Source: Thalassolituus sp034111725 (GTDB taxonomy: Bacteria > Pseudomonadota > Gammaproteobacteria > Pseudomonadales > Oceanobacteraceae). Taken from it: a DNA stretch of 64,000 nt. The stretch's first letter is position 1. The number at the start of each line of letters is the position of its first letter. Positions 42,528 to 52,127 of this stretch are shown piece by piece. The stretch lies in NCBI RefSeq assembly GCF_034111725.1, contig NZ_JAWUWR010000012.1, forward strand, positions 1-64,000. The letters run 5' to 3'. The position numbers and the translations under genes were made by a program. The notes under the pieces are model-generated. The model was not told the origin of the DNA. It did not search any database and was given only the letters and a program-made list of their open reading frames with translations.

Positions 42528-44336
42528 ATGACTAACGCAAAGAAAATTGAAGTAACCGATGTTGTTTTACGTGACGCCCACCAGTCATTAATCGCTACGC
42601 GTTTACGCACCGAAGACATGCTGCCAATTTGCGAAAAGCTAGATCAAGTGGGCTATTGGTCTCTGGAAGTATGGGGCGGGGCAACATTCGATGCCTGTGT
42701 GCGCTTCTTAAAAGAAGATCCTTGGGAGCGCTTACGTCAGTTGCGTAAAGCTCTGCCAAATACCCGCTTGCAAATGTTGCTACGCGGTCAAAATTTATTG
42801 GGTTATCGCCATTACGCTGATGACGTGGTCGAAGCATTTGTGCAAAAAGCAGCGGATAACGGCATTGATGTGTTCCGTGTATTCGATGCACTCAACGATA
42901 TGCGTAACATCGAAACAGCAATGAAAGCGGTTAAAAAAGCCGGTAAGCATGCTCAAGGTGTGATTTGTTACACCACAAGCCCAGTGCACACTGCGGCATT
43001 ATTTGTGCAGCAAGCGAAAGACATGCAAGCCATGGGGGCAGATTCTATCGCCATTAAAGACATGGCGGGCTTACTGACGCCTTATGGTACTTACGATTTG
43101 GTTAAGGCCATTAAAGCTGCCGTGGATTTACCTTTGGTTGTTCATAGTCATTCGACTTCTGGCTTGGCACCTTTGTGTCAAATGAAGGCGATTGAAGCAG
43201 GTGCCGATCGCATTGATACCGCAATTTCTTCATTCTCGTCAGGTACAAGTCACCCAGCCACTGAATCGCAGGTAGCTGCGCTAAAAGGTACCGATTACGA
43301 CACCGGTCTAGATCTGGTATTACTGGGCGAAATTGCTGATTATTTCCGCGAAGTGCGTAAAAAGTATCACCAGTTTGAGAGCGAATTTACTCGCGAAGAC
43401 GTATCGGTGCAGATTAGCCAAGTACCGGGCGGAATGATGTCGAATTTAGCGAACCAGCTAAAAGAACAAAATGCATTAGATAAAATTCGCGACGTATTTG
43501 CCGAAATTCCACGCGTGCGTGAAGATCTAGGTTTTCCTCCGTTGGTAACGCCTACATCGCAAATTGTTGGCACCCAAGCGGTGTACAACGTGCTGGCGGG
43601 GCAGCGCTATAAAACCATCACCAATGAAGTAAAACGTTACCTGCAAGGCGGCTACGGCCATGCGCCTGCCGCGGTAAGCGCGGAGTTACTGAAAAAAGCC
43701 ATCGGTAACGAAGAGGTTTTAGAGGGACGTCCAGCGGATTTGCTCTCGCCAGAGCTAGAGAAGTTGCGTGCTGATATCGGTGCATTAGCGCTTTCCGAAG
43801 AAGACGTGCTGACCTTTGCTATGTTCCCAGACTTAGGTCGCGAGTTTTTACAACAGCGTGCAGATGGTACCTTGAAGCCAGAAGAGTTATTGCCAGTCGA
43901 GGCCGTTGCGAAAGGTAAGATGGGCACGTCGGTGGCCACTGAATTTTTAATTGATGTTCATGGCGAAACCTACGAAATTGCGGTGACGGGGGTTGGTGAA
44001 ACTGGATCTGGCCGTCGTAAATTGTACTTGTCATTAGACGGTATGCCCGAAGAGGTAATCTTTGAGCCATTGAATCAATACGAAGGAAAAGCTGGCAGTG
44101 GACGCGGTCGCGCTACTGAACCGGGTCACGTAACACCTGCTATGCCGGGTAATGTCGTAGATGTGTTGGTAAAAGTGGGCGATGTCGTTAAGGCCGGTCA
44201 AGCCGTTATGGTTACCGAAGCCATGAAGATGGAAAGCGAAGTGCACGCCAATATTGCCGGTACGGTTAGCGCGGTTCACATTCAAAAGGGAGATCGTGTC
44301 ACCCCAGGCGAAATTTTGATCGAAATCACTGCTTAA
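42528..44336 (+). CDS. oadA: Pyruvate carboxylase subunit B / oxaloacetate decarboxylase alpha-type
   Basis: Carries the carboxyltransferase TIM barrel and the biotin domain. The 602-residue protein begins VTDVVLRDAHQSLIATRLRTEDML (catalytic Asp region), includes the metal-binding segment VHSHSTSGLA, and ends in a biotinyl domain with TEAMKMESEVHA, where the second Lys of AMKM receives biotin. An Ala/Gly linker precedes it. No membrane beta or gamma decarboxylase subunits follow, so oxaloacetate synthesis (anaplerosis) is more likely than sodium pumping; pycB is an equally good name. The ATG at 42528 follows AGGAG. Confidence 0.93.
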   Translation: MTNAKKIEVTDVVLRDAHQSLIATRLRTEDMLPICEKLDQVGYWSLEVWGGATFDACVRFLKEDPWERLRQLRKALPNTRLQMLLRGQNLLGYRHYADDVVEAFVQKAADNGIDVFRVFDALNDMRNIETAMKAVKKAGKHAQGVICYTTSPVHTAALFVQQAKDMQAMGADSIAIKDMAGLLTPYGTYDLVKAIKAAVDLPLVVHSHSTSGLAPLCQMKAIEAGADRIDTAISSFSSGTSHPATESQVAALKGTDYDTGLDLVLLGEIADYFREVRKKYHQFESEFTREDVSVQISQVPGGMMSNLANQLKEQNALDKIRDVFAEIPRVREDLGFPPLVTPTSQIVGTQAVYNVLAGQRYKTITNEVKRYLQGGYGHAPAAVSAELLKKAIGNEEVLEGRPADLLSPELEKLRADIGALALSEEDVLTFAMFPDLGREFLQQRADGTLKPEELLPVEAVAKGKMGTSVATEFLIDVHGETYEIAVTGVGETGSGRRKLYLSLDGMPEEVIFEPLNQYEGKAGSGRGRATEPGHVTPAMPGNVVDVLVKVGDVVKAGQAVMVTEAMKMESEVHANIAGTVSAVHIQKGDRVTPGEILIEITA

Positions 44337-44471
44337 GCTGATTGGTTAGCGGCTTGTTCAGCAAATGCCAAGTCGCGCACTCTTGCCGAATATTGTTGGA
44401 GATGTCATCTCTAAGGCTTCGCCCTGAAACTGTAATGCCTTATGCTATGCAGACTTATATGAGGATTGACC

Positions 44472-45140
44472 GTGGATAACATCATCAAGGGTGTGCTCGA
44501 TTTCCGGCAGAATGTCTACCCTGCTCGCAAAGATCTGTTTGGTACTCTAGCAGGAGGCCAAGATCCAGATACTTTATTCATAACCTGTTCGGATTCTCGA
44601 ATTGATCCTAATCTGTTAACGGGTTCTGACCCTGGTGATCTCTTCATTTGTCGCAATGCTGGCAATATCATCCCACCGCACAGTAATGAAACAGGCGGCA
44701 TGACAGCCTCGATTGAATACGCCGTTGCAGTGTTAGGTGTACGCCATATTATTGTTTGTGGACATACTGATTGTGGCGCTATCAAGGGGGCGATGGATCT
44801 TAGCGCACTCAAGGGCTTACCTCATGTTAAAGAATGGTTAGGTCACTGCCGTTCGGCAATGGAGATTGTGCGCGAGCGTCATGGTATTGAAAGCGGCGCT
44901 TGTTTGGCACCAGAGCATTTAAACGAAGCTATCGAAGAGAACGTATTGCAGCAGGTGCAGCACATGCGTACACATCCGATTGTGGCTGCCAAATTGGCGA
45001 CCAAGAAGGTACAAATTCATGGCTGGGTTTACAATATCGAGTCGGGACAGATACGTTGCTGCGATCAGCATAGTGATGCATTTACCGATTTTGATGAGCA
45101 CTATAGGGATGATATTTCAAGATTGTCCTACAAAAACTAA
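44472..45140 (+). CDS. Beta-class carbonic anhydrase
   Basis: Interconverts CO2 and bicarbonate. The 222-residue protein has the zinc ligands in CSDSR (with the Asp-Arg dyad) and in HTDCGA, plus the RNAGN loop, all standard for beta carbonic anhydrases. The start is taken as GTG at 44472 because GAGG lies seven bases upstream; a TTG two codons earlier is too close to that site. Placement after pycA-oadA is functionally apt, since pyruvate carboxylase consumes bicarbonate. Confidence 0.92.
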   Translation: MDNIIKGVLDFRQNVYPARKDLFGTLAGGQDPDTLFITCSDSRIDPNLLTGSDPGDLFICRNAGNIIPPHSNETGGMTASIEYAVAVLGVRHIIVCGHTDCGAIKGAMDLSALKGLPHVKEWLGHCRSAMEIVRERHGIESGACLAPEHLNEAIEENVLQQVQHMRTHPIVAAKLATKKVQIHGWVYNIESGQIRCCDQHSDAFTDFDEHYRDDISRLSYKN

Positions 45141-45622
45141 ATAAAAATGAGGCCATTTGAGCCAAGGCGGTCGTGGCTTGAATAGTCTATTGGCTGTACT
45201 CTTTTTGAGCGTATCATCAACATCTCATTACCAAGAGTCATAATATGACTGACTCAATTAGCAGATTATCTGCAGATGCAAGGGATCGCATTGGTGATGA
45301 AGGTGTCACAGACACAAGATCAGGAAAGACCGCAAGCCCTTATGTCCCCGCTGGATTGATTTCTGCCGGTTTGGGCAAAATTAGTAGAAATATCGAACAC
45401 ATTAAACAATAAGAAAAACAACGTTCGTGGTTAGTTAGTCAGGAAAAGCCCACAGTGAGTGGCCTGTAGTTGACACGCTAATATATGTTGTTCCCTTCTT
45501 GTTTTTGTCGTCCGAGAAATTCGTACAATTTCTGAAGCACGGTCGTGTCCTGATAGTTTTGCACCATTATTATAATAAAAGAATAAACCGACCAACCTTG
45601 GGTCAGGACAGGAGTGCTGCAA
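45141..45622. other. Gene-poor region with one small ORF and a structured leader
   Basis: 482 bases. It holds a possible 55-codon gene (45245-45412) and a TATAAT box at 45571-45576. The inverted pair GTCCTGA (45547-45553) and TCAGGAC (45603-45609) could fold the leader of the next gene. No tRNA or repeat family was seen. Confidence 0.5.
45245..45412 (+). CDS. Possible small protein of 55 residues
   Basis: ATG to TAA, beginning MTDSISRLSADARDRIGDEG and ending ISRNIEHIKQ. AAGAG stands about ten bases upstream. The composition is hydrophilic, with a short Ala/Gly stretch and no membrane segment or Cys. I do not recognise it. Its balanced codon use and ribosome site make it plausible; lack of homologues would weaken it. 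Confidence 0.4.
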   Translation: MTDSISRLSADARDRIGDEGVTDTRSGKTASPYVPAGLISAGLGKISRNIEHIKQ

Positions 45623-46510
45623 ATGTCTCACGAAAAATCGAATGCTCCAGCGAAAAAATTGCCACCAATTAATATGCGCTATGTGAAGCGTGAAAACGTC
45701 AGCGTTGACGATTGCATCGGCATGTACAAATTATTTAGTGTGTATTATCAAAATACGCCGTTTGAAACATTTATGGCAGACTTGTCCAAGAAGACGGGTG
45801 TGCATATTGCTAAGCGAGTAACCGACGGCAAAGTAGTCGGTTTTTCTACCGCAGTGTCTTTTTTGACTGAAGTCGATGGCAGGCAAGTGCGTATGCTATT
45901 TAGCGGTGATACTGTTATGGCAAAAGAATATTGGGGTAATCCTGCATTCCCTCAGTCTTTCTTCCGTTGGGTATTAGCAGAGCGTTTAAAGCATCCGTTT
46001 ATCGAATTAAATTGGTTCCTTATCTCAATGGGTTACCGCACCTATTTAATTTTGGCTAACAATTTTTATGATTATTACCCAAATATTGACGGTGAAAATA
46101 AGCATCTTAAAAATGTTGCTTTTGCTGCCGCGGATACATTATTTCCAGGCAAATTAAACCGCGAGAATGGTTTAGTTGAGTTTGGTGATGAAGCTTGTGC
46201 CTTGTCTGATTTCGTAACGCCAATTACCGATAAAGAACGTCAGGTTCCTAAGATTGCTTTCTTCGAAAAGTGCAATCCAGATTGGATGAATGGTAGTGAA
46301 ATGGCTTGTGCTGGTTCACTGAGCTGGAGCACGTTTGGTCGTGCACTGCTGGATATGCGTCGTACCCTGTTCAAAAAGGGCAATCGCAATGCTAAGAAAC
46401 AAGCGAGTTCTGCTGTGGTTAATCACAAGCCAGAAACCGTAGAAATCACTTTGTCTGAAATTGAACAACGTGAAATCGTAGCAAGCACCACAGGCAATAA
46501 CGCTGCTTAA
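45623..46510 (+). CDS. Uncharacterised 295-residue protein, possibly GNAT-fold
   Basis: I cannot name this protein. The first 200 residues contain a strand-turn-strand pattern (HIAKRVTDGKVVGFSTAVSFL, VRMLFSGDTVMAKEYWGNP) that recalls a GNAT acyltransferase core. A helix-rich section with many aromatic residues follows (ELNWFLISMGYRTYLILANNFYDYYP in parts). A conserved-looking segment MACAGSLSWSTFGRALLDMR comes before a basic, disordered-looking tail. The ATG at 45623 is chosen from the CAGGAG site eight bases upstream. It is single and ends in a bidirectional terminator. Confidence 0.6.
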   Translation: MSHEKSNAPAKKLPPINMRYVKRENVSVDDCIGMYKLFSVYYQNTPFETFMADLSKKTGVHIAKRVTDGKVVGFSTAVSFLTEVDGRQVRMLFSGDTVMAKEYWGNPAFPQSFFRWVLAERLKHPFIELNWFLISMGYRTYLILANNFYDYYPNIDGENKHLKNVAFAAADTLFPGKLNRENGLVEFGDEACALSDFVTPITDKERQVPKIAFFEKCNPDWMNGSEMACAGSLSWSTFGRALLDMRRTLFKKGNRNAKKQASSAVVNHKPETVEITLSEIEQREIVASTTGNNAA

Positions 46511-46531
46511 TTAATAGGCGCTATTGTTTGT

Positions 46532-46561
46532 AAAAAAAACCCGCTAATAGCGGGTTTTTTT
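46532..46561. terminator. Bidirectional Rho-independent terminator
   Basis: AAAACCCGCT, loop AATA, GCGGGTTTTTT. A runs and T runs on both sides let it end both converging genes. Confidence 0.9.
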
Positions 46562-46571
46562 ATATCTGTCG

Positions 46572-47954
46572 TTAATCAGCGAAACGATTACGCAGGTAAT
46601 TAAACATTGCTCGTAAGCCCATCGCCTCTCCGCCAACGGGGCGGCCAGGTAGTGAACGACGATTCCACGCCATAACATCAAAGTGCACCCATGGAGTGTT
46701 ATCGACAAAAGCTTCAAGATACAAGGCCGCAGTAATGGCTCCACCAAATGGCGTTGGCACGGAATTGACTAAATCAGCAATATCACTTTTTAATGCGTCT
46801 TTATAAGCTTTATGCAGGGGTAAGTTCCAGACCGGATCACTGACCTGTTCACCAACTTGCATCAGGTCTCCCGCTAATTGCTGCTGATTGGTAAAAAATC
46901 CGGGTAATTCTGTACCTAGAGCAACACGGCAAGCGCCGGTTAATGTTGCAAAATCGATCATTAATTCCGGTTTTTCGCTCGCACCTTCAGCTAACGCATC
47001 GCATAAGACTAAACGGCCTTCGGCATCGGTGTTATCAATTTCTACTGTTAATCCTTTACGGGTATTTAATACATCACCTGGGCGAAACGAATCGCTACTA
47101 ACGGCATTGTCTGCCGCAGGAATTAACAAACGCAAACGTACAGGGAGATTGGCAGCCATAATAAGGTAAGCAAGCCCAACTGTGTGTGCTGCGCCGCCCA
47201 TATCCTTTTTCATATAACGCATGGCTTCGCCCGGTTTTAAATTTAAGCCACCGGTATCAAAGCAAATTCCCTTACCCACTAAGGTAACCTTAGGATGATT
47301 TTCATCGCCCCAGTGTAAATCCAATAGTCGCGGTGCATGGGCGCTGGCGCGACCCACAGCGTGAATCATAGGATAATTTTCTTGCAGCAAAGCATCACCG
47401 ACGATTTCATCAAAGTCGGCGTTAAATTCGCCAGCAAGCGCTTTAACCTGTGCCGAAAGATCTTGCGGCATCATATCGGCGGCAGGGGTATTAATTAGAT
47501 CACGGACGCGGAAGGTACCTTCGATAAGGCGCTCGGCCTCAGCAATTGCCAGTGCATCGGGTAGGGCTAAAAGTGCTTCGGCACTGGCTTTTTCTGTGTA
47601 GCGATCAAAGCGGTAGGCGCCAACTCCCCATGCGAAAGCAATAGCCGTTAATTGGTTGGTATCGAAGGCGCGATCCGGTGTGTAGATTCCAGCAGGAAGG
47701 GTGCTTGCCAGCTGTCCGCAAGCGAAAAAATCGTCAAGCGATTCGCAGGCAAACACTACTTGTCCCAGCGCCCCGTCGGCTGCGGGAATAAGGGCGGTGC
47801 CACTGCCTTTGTAGCCAGAGTTTTTGAGCCAGTTACTGGTACTGGCTGGTTGCTCTGCTAGCCAGCGTTCGTAGTCTGCTTTTTCAATAAGGCTGAGTGG
47901 AATACCTTGTTGGCCATGGATCAACTGGGTTGTTATTGCAGCGCGCACTGACAT
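46572..47954 (-). CDS. M17-family leucyl aminopeptidase
   Basis: A 460-residue cytosolic aminopeptidase with two metals per subunit. The catalytic domain shows VTLVGKGICFDTGGLNLK, the metal-binding KKDMGGAAH, and the hallmark NTDAEGRL (about 309-316) with its Asp and Glu ligands and catalytic Arg. The N-terminal domain is only weakly like PepA, so it belongs to the broader leucyl aminopeptidase family rather than to PepA itself. AGGAT precedes the ATG. It should release N-terminal residues from peptides. Confidence 0.93.
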   Translation of the reverse strand: MSVRAAITTQLIHGQQGIPLSLIEKADYERWLAEQPASTSNWLKNSGYKGSGTALIPAADGALGQVVFACESLDDFFACGQLASTLPAGIYTPDRAFDTNQLTAIAFAWGVGAYRFDRYTEKASAEALLALPDALAIAEAERLIEGTFRVRDLINTPAADMMPQDLSAQVKALAGEFNADFDEIVGDALLQENYPMIHAVGRASAHAPRLLDLHWGDENHPKVTLVGKGICFDTGGLNLKPGEAMRYMKKDMGGAAHTVGLAYLIMAANLPVRLRLLIPAADNAVSSDSFRPGDVLNTRKGLTVEIDNTDAEGRLVLCDALAEGASEKPELMIDFATLTGACRVALGTELPGFFTNQQQLAGDLMQVGEQVSDPVWNLPLHKAYKDALKSDIADLVNSVPTPFGGAITAALYLEAFVDNTPWVHFDVMAWNRRSLPGRPVGGEAMGLRAMFNYLRNRFAD

Positions 47955-48120
47955 AAAAACAATATCCTAATAAATATAAACACTGCGCTCAGTATAGGTG
48001 ACATTAGTGCGTCACAAAACAGCTACCTTAAGGTCGCTGACGCTAACCGGTATTTGCGGTAACATTGCCCACTTTTTGATACATACCTAAAGCCCCTGAC
48101 GGTGCTGAAGCGAGGGTGAT

Positions 48121-48531
48121 ATGGTAAATGAATTTGCAGGCGGGGCGCTTATCGGCCTAGCTGCAGGACTGTTATGGCTAGGTATTGGTCGCATCAGTGG
48201 TATGACCGGCGTATTGTCGAGCCTATTTTTATTGCGCGAAACTCAACGTCATTGGGCAATTTTCTTTTTATTGGGATTGGTGTTGGCTTATCCCTTATTT
48301 CAGCTTTTCGGTTTAGCTGCTCCAATTCATATTACCTCGAATGTACCTTTGCTGATTATTGCCGGTTTATTTGTTGGTTTTGGTACCTACGTGGGTAACG
48401 GCTGCACCAGTGGTCATGGCGTCTGCGGTATGGGGCGCTTATCGGTGCGCTCTACTATTGCGACGGTTGTTTTTATGGTGTCGGGGATTATTACTGTTTG
48501 GTTGATGCGCGTCGTTGGGGGTGATCTATGA
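48121..48531 (+). CDS. YeeE/YedE-type transporter, first half
   Basis: A 136-residue membrane protein with four hydrophobic segments and the family signature GNGCTSGHGVCG (93-104), whose cysteines are thought to help move thiosulfate or other sulfur species. It forms a pair with the next gene; together they equal one full-length YeeE/YedE protein. GAGGGTGAT precedes the ATG. Confidence 0.9.
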   Translation: MVNEFAGGALIGLAAGLLWLGIGRISGMTGVLSSLFLLRETQRHWAIFFLLGLVLAYPLFQLFGLAAPIHITSNVPLLIIAGLFVGFGTYVGNGCTSGHGVCGMGRLSVRSTIATVVFMVSGIITVWLMRVVGGDL

Positions 48532-48950
48532 GTCATCTAATTGCGCTATTAAGCGGCCTAATATTTGGTTTAGGATTACTACTATCTGGTATGAATGATC
48601 CGGAAAAAGTACGAGCATTTTTAGATATAGCAGGCAATTGGCGCCCCGAGTTACTGGCAGTAATGGGCTCAGCTGTGGTTATTTTTGCTTTGGTATATCG
48701 TGTGAGCTTAGGCAAAAAACAGCCTTGGTTTACCGGTGCATTTCATACCCCAAGCATTAGCCGAATTGATCTTCGTTTAGTTTCTGGCGCTGTATTATTT
48801 GGGATTGGTTGGGGGTTAGTAGGATTGTGTCCGGGGCCTGCATTGGTCGACTTGTTCGCATTTGATCCTAGTATTTTGATTTTTGTTGCTGCCTTATTAG
48901 TAGGCAATCGCTTGGCACATTGGTTGGTTGGGCCGGTGCAGCAGAAATAA
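48528..48950 (+). CDS. YeeE/YedE-type transporter, second half
   Basis: A 140-residue membrane protein, again four hydrophobic segments, with the matching signature GLCPGPAL near residue 105 and the N-terminal GLLLSGMNDPEKV. It overlaps the first half by four bases (ATGA), so the two are translated together and presumably assemble one channel. No sulfurtransferase gene is adjacent. Confidence 0.9.
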   Translation: MSHLIALLSGLIFGLGLLLSGMNDPEKVRAFLDIAGNWRPELLAVMGSAVVIFALVYRVSLGKKQPWFTGAFHTPSISRIDLRLVSGAVLFGIGWGLVGLCPGPALVDLFAFDPSILIFVAALLVGNRLAHWLVGPVQQK

Positions 48951-49275
48951 GTTCTCATGACTGAGTCTTGTTTTCTACTGCAAGGCTTGGTCATCGTTAT
49001 AGTTTTCTATAATCGAGTCGTAAGAAATATATCATTTCAATAATAAGTCCTCCGTGCGTTTAATAGTTTAATGCTAACAAAGAGGGGTTATTATATGAAA
49101 ACAGCTATCGACCTATATGTATTATCAATAACGCCAGAATCGCTGTGGTCTGCAGTGGTGTTTGCGGTGGTATTGCTGGCGGAGTCGGCAATGCCGGAAG
49201 AGGTTGTCGCCTGACGGTGTACTCGAAGGATAACGATGGCCGTGCTCTACATGAACATATGCACGGCCACAATGG
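48951..49275. other. Intergenic region after the YeeE/YedE pair
   Basis: 325 bases with a possible 39-codon ORF (49095-49214) and a hairpin GGCCGTGC / GCACGGCC (49238-49268). The hairpin lacks a T tract but could end the leftward hydrolase transcript. Confidence 0.5.
49095..49214 (+). CDS. Possible 39-residue membrane microprotein
   Basis: Begins MKTAIDLYVLSITPESLWSA, continues with a hydrophobic VVFAVVLLAE stretch and ends EEVVA. GAGGGG lies about ten bases upstream. It could be a short single-span membrane peptide; it is too short to judge further. Confidence 0.35.
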   Translation: MKTAIDLYVLSITPESLWSAVVFAVVLLAESAMPEEVVA

Positions 49276-50238
49276 TTAGCTTGCGCTAGCGGCTTCTTTT
49301 TTGGGCTTAGAAACTGCGGGTTTTACCAATACACGGCTTAAAAACTGATGTGCATCGGCTGCTGATTGCTCTGGAATTTCTTCCATCGGAATATGACCAA
49401 CACCTGGGTACACAATCACTTCTGATCCGGGTATATCGCGTGCGAAAAGTTTGGCATTCGCAGGTGGAATCCAGCGATCTTTATCACCCCACATAATCAA
49501 TGTAGGCGCTTTTACATGCTTAACGCGCTCTGCTGTCATGTGTTCTAGCTCTTCAAACAGGCGAATTAAAGACTGACGATTGCCGCGTGCTAACATCATG
49601 TCGTGGTAATACGTAATGGCGTTATCGGTTATTTTCGAGCGATCCCCATAAACATCCCCAAGGGTGATATTCACCATAAAGCGCGGTGTGCCTAAAACAA
49701 TTGCATGGCGCAGTATGGGAGTCGTGAGAAGCCTCATTAACCAAGGTAAAGGCATGGGATAACCAGCAGCATCTAGCAGTATTAGGCTATCAACTTTACT
49801 TGGGTGCTTGGCCGCAAGTTCCCAAGAAATATATCCGCCCAACGAACTACCCACCAAGCTAAAGTGCTCCAGTTTTAGGTGCTCTAACAAAGCATTGATC
49901 TTGTCACCAATACGCTCGACTTCGTAACGGCCATTGGCAATCGCACCGGTTAGGCCGAAGGCGGGAACGTCGATACGAACAAGCTTGTAGTCTTCTTTTA
50001 GTTCTTTAACCCAACCGTCCCAAGTGTGCAGCGACGCCATAATGCCATGCAGCATAACCAGCACAGGTGCATCGGAATCTGTACGTCCTTCAACGCGATA
50101 ATGAATTTCGTTGCCATCACAAGGAAAGAACTTCGAGTCTTCATTGGCATAGGTGGCGCGCATTGTTTGCTGATCAAGGGTCGTCATACCCATATAACGC
50201 AGTGTGCGCGCGAATAAAGAGGGTTTAGAAGAAGACAT
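49276..50238 (-). CDS. Alpha/beta hydrolase (paralogue 1)
   Basis: A 320-residue serine hydrolase. The nucleophile elbow is GSSLGG (Ser132), an acidic residue follows in MWGDKDRWIP, and the catalytic His is in GVGHIPMEEIPEQSAADAHQFL. The oxyanion region is MLHGIMASLHTW. A 30-residue basic N-terminus and a Lys/Ala tail flank the fold. It resembles the hydrolase at 52128-53021 along its whole length, including the shared end PMEEIPEQSAAD. Esterase or haloalkane-dehalogenase-like activity is possible; the exact substrate is unknown. Confidence 0.88.
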   Translation of the reverse strand: MSSSKPSLFARTLRYMGMTTLDQQTMRATYANEDSKFFPCDGNEIHYRVEGRTDSDAPVLVMLHGIMASLHTWDGWVKELKEDYKLVRIDVPAFGLTGAIANGRYEVERIGDKINALLEHLKLEHFSLVGSSLGGYISWELAAKHPSKVDSLILLDAAGYPMPLPWLMRLLTTPILRHAIVLGTPRFMVNITLGDVYGDRSKITDNAITYYHDMMLARGNRQSLIRLFEELEHMTAERVKHVKAPTLIMWGDKDRWIPPANAKLFARDIPGSEVIVYPGVGHIPMEEIPEQSAADAHQFLSRVLVKPAVSKPKKEAASAS

Positions 50239-50483
50239 GTCGGAGCTCCATCGTTGTTGTTATTGGTAAAACAAGCTTAGGAAGTGGCTTGTTTCTGCAA
50301 GATTTGACCTAGCATGCCTGTGCGTGTGTTGGCTGACTAGGTGCGATTGGGTCAGGATTCCGTAGTACTTTGTCTTTTGTCTGTAAGCAGATGGCAACCA
50401 TATTGTCAGACTCCTGCCACGGCGCTGTCATACCGATCGGATTAACTAGCATTCCATCAAAGGTCTACAGTGGACGCTGGCCA

Positions 50484-52121
50484 ATGCCTCTTTCGCGTCG
50501 TGAGTTTTTGTTGGATAGCGCTGGTAGTACATTGCTCGCGCCCTTGTTTCGTTTACCGTCATCGCGTCGCGGATTTCCATTTCGTCATGGCGTGGCAAGT
50601 GGCGATGCTCTAACCGACCGAGTCATATTATGGACTCGAATATCTTCCGATCATGATACCGCCAGTGTTGGCTTTCGCTATGTCGTCGCTCTGGATCAAG
50701 ATTTGAAAAACAGGGTCGTCGATGCCTACGGAGTTACGGATTCTAGTCGCGATTTTACGGTTAAGATTGATGTCGATGGCTTGCAAGCAAACACCACGTA
50801 TTTTTATGCTTTTGAAGCTTTAGGTCAGTGGTCAGACACAGGGCGAACTCGCACGTTGCCGGAAGGTTCATGCAAACATCTACGTATTGCATTCACCTCC
50901 TGTTCTAACTTTGCCCAAGGTTATTTTAATGTTTATCGCGATTTAGCCGCGCGTACCGATCTCGATGCTATTTTGCATCTCGGTGATTACATTTATGAAT
51001 ACGCTAACCTCGAAGAAAGCCTAACCACTGGACGCATACATGAACCTCCACGCGAGACATTAACCCTCGCTGATTATCGAGCGCGTCATGCTTGCTATAA
51101 GAGCGATCGTGATTTACAGCAGGTACATCGCCAGCATGGTTTCTATATCATTTGGGATGATCATGAAGTCGCTAATAACGCATGGCTAGGTGGCGCAGGT
51201 AATCACGATGAAGCGACCGAAGGCGCTTGGCAGAATCGTTTAACTGGAGCTGTTCAAGCCTATTTTGAATGGATGCCGGTGCGCGAACCCGTTAATCAAC
51301 AAGGGGTTTATCGCAATGTTCGTTTTGGTGATTTACTCGACTTAAACATGTTAGATACGCGCCTAGCCGGTCGCGATGCCCAAGCTGAAACCTTGGAGGA
51401 GCGCAATCATAGTGATCGAACCTTGTTGGGCCATCCTCAAGAGCAATGGTTAAGTGAATGCTTGCAAGCGGCCCAACAGCAAGGAGTGCGTTGGAAAGTC
51501 ATGGGCCAACAGGTCATGGTAGCGCAGCTTGGTACCAATGATCGTCCTTTTAATTACGATCAATGGGACGGATACCCAGCGGCAAGACAGCGCTTATTCG
51601 ACAGTGTTCGCTCAGCAAATGTTGAAAATTGGGTGGTATTAACTGGCGATATTCATTCGAGTTGGGCAATGACCTTACATGATGATCCATTCGCAGATTT
51701 ACCGACACCTGCGCTGGGTGTTGAACTAGTGACGCCAGGGGTGACCTCACCTGGGATTACCCAGTATGCGCAAGCAAAATTAGCAGCGTCTTCGCTAGAA
51801 GCCTTACTACCACATCTTGAATTTGTTGATTTTTATTATCGCGGCTATGTGCTGTTAGATATTACGCATGAGCGTATGCAGGCAGAATGGTGGGTCGTTG
51901 ATCAGGTTGATAATTATAAATATCGCAGTGATTGCTTGCGTGCGTTACAGATTCCAGCAGGCGAAGCGACATTTATTGTTGCCCCTGAAATCACTCCATC
52001 TAAGCAGCAAAACTTGGCAGATATCCCGAGTTTTTCCGGTGAGTTCACTTACTTGCGCGAATGGCGACGACCAGAAAACCAAGGTGTTGATGGTATGATC
52101 GCCGCACAAGCATCACGCTAA
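50484..52121 (+). CDS. phoD: PhoD-type alkaline phosphatase/phosphodiesterase, Tat-exported
   Basis: A 545-residue metallophosphoesterase. The start at 50484 is chosen because it gives a twin-arginine signal (SRREFLL at residues 4-10); an upstream in-frame GTG/ATG region would bury it. Family landmarks are FRHGVASGDALTDRVILWTR, FTSCSNFAQGYF, ILHLGDYIYEY, WDDHEVANN and the late TGDIHSSW. PhoD binds Fe and Ca and releases phosphate from mono- and diesters outside the cytoplasm. The visible ribosome site is weak. It sits between two paralogous hydrolases and nearly touches the second (six bases, convergent). Confidence 0.88.
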   Translation: MPLSRREFLLDSAGSTLLAPLFRLPSSRRGFPFRHGVASGDALTDRVILWTRISSDHDTASVGFRYVVALDQDLKNRVVDAYGVTDSSRDFTVKIDVDGLQANTTYFYAFEALGQWSDTGRTRTLPEGSCKHLRIAFTSCSNFAQGYFNVYRDLAARTDLDAILHLGDYIYEYANLEESLTTGRIHEPPRETLTLADYRARHACYKSDRDLQQVHRQHGFYIIWDDHEVANNAWLGGAGNHDEATEGAWQNRLTGAVQAYFEWMPVREPVNQQGVYRNVRFGDLLDLNMLDTRLAGRDAQAETLEERNHSDRTLLGHPQEQWLSECLQAAQQQGVRWKVMGQQVMVAQLGTNDRPFNYDQWDGYPAARQRLFDSVRSANVENWVVLTGDIHSSWAMTLHDDPFADLPTPALGVELVTPGVTSPGITQYAQAKLAASSLEALLPHLEFVDFYYRGYVLLDITHERMQAEWWVVDQVDNYKYRSDCLRALQIPAGEATFIVAPEITPSKQQNLADIPSFSGEFTYLREWRRPENQGVDGMIAAQASR

Positions 52122-52127
52122 ATACGA

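Noticed and set aside
42528..44336. Sodium-pumping oxaloacetate decarboxylase complex
   Set aside because: The beta and gamma membrane subunits are absent and a biotin carboxylase gene precedes, so pyruvate carboxylase is favoured.
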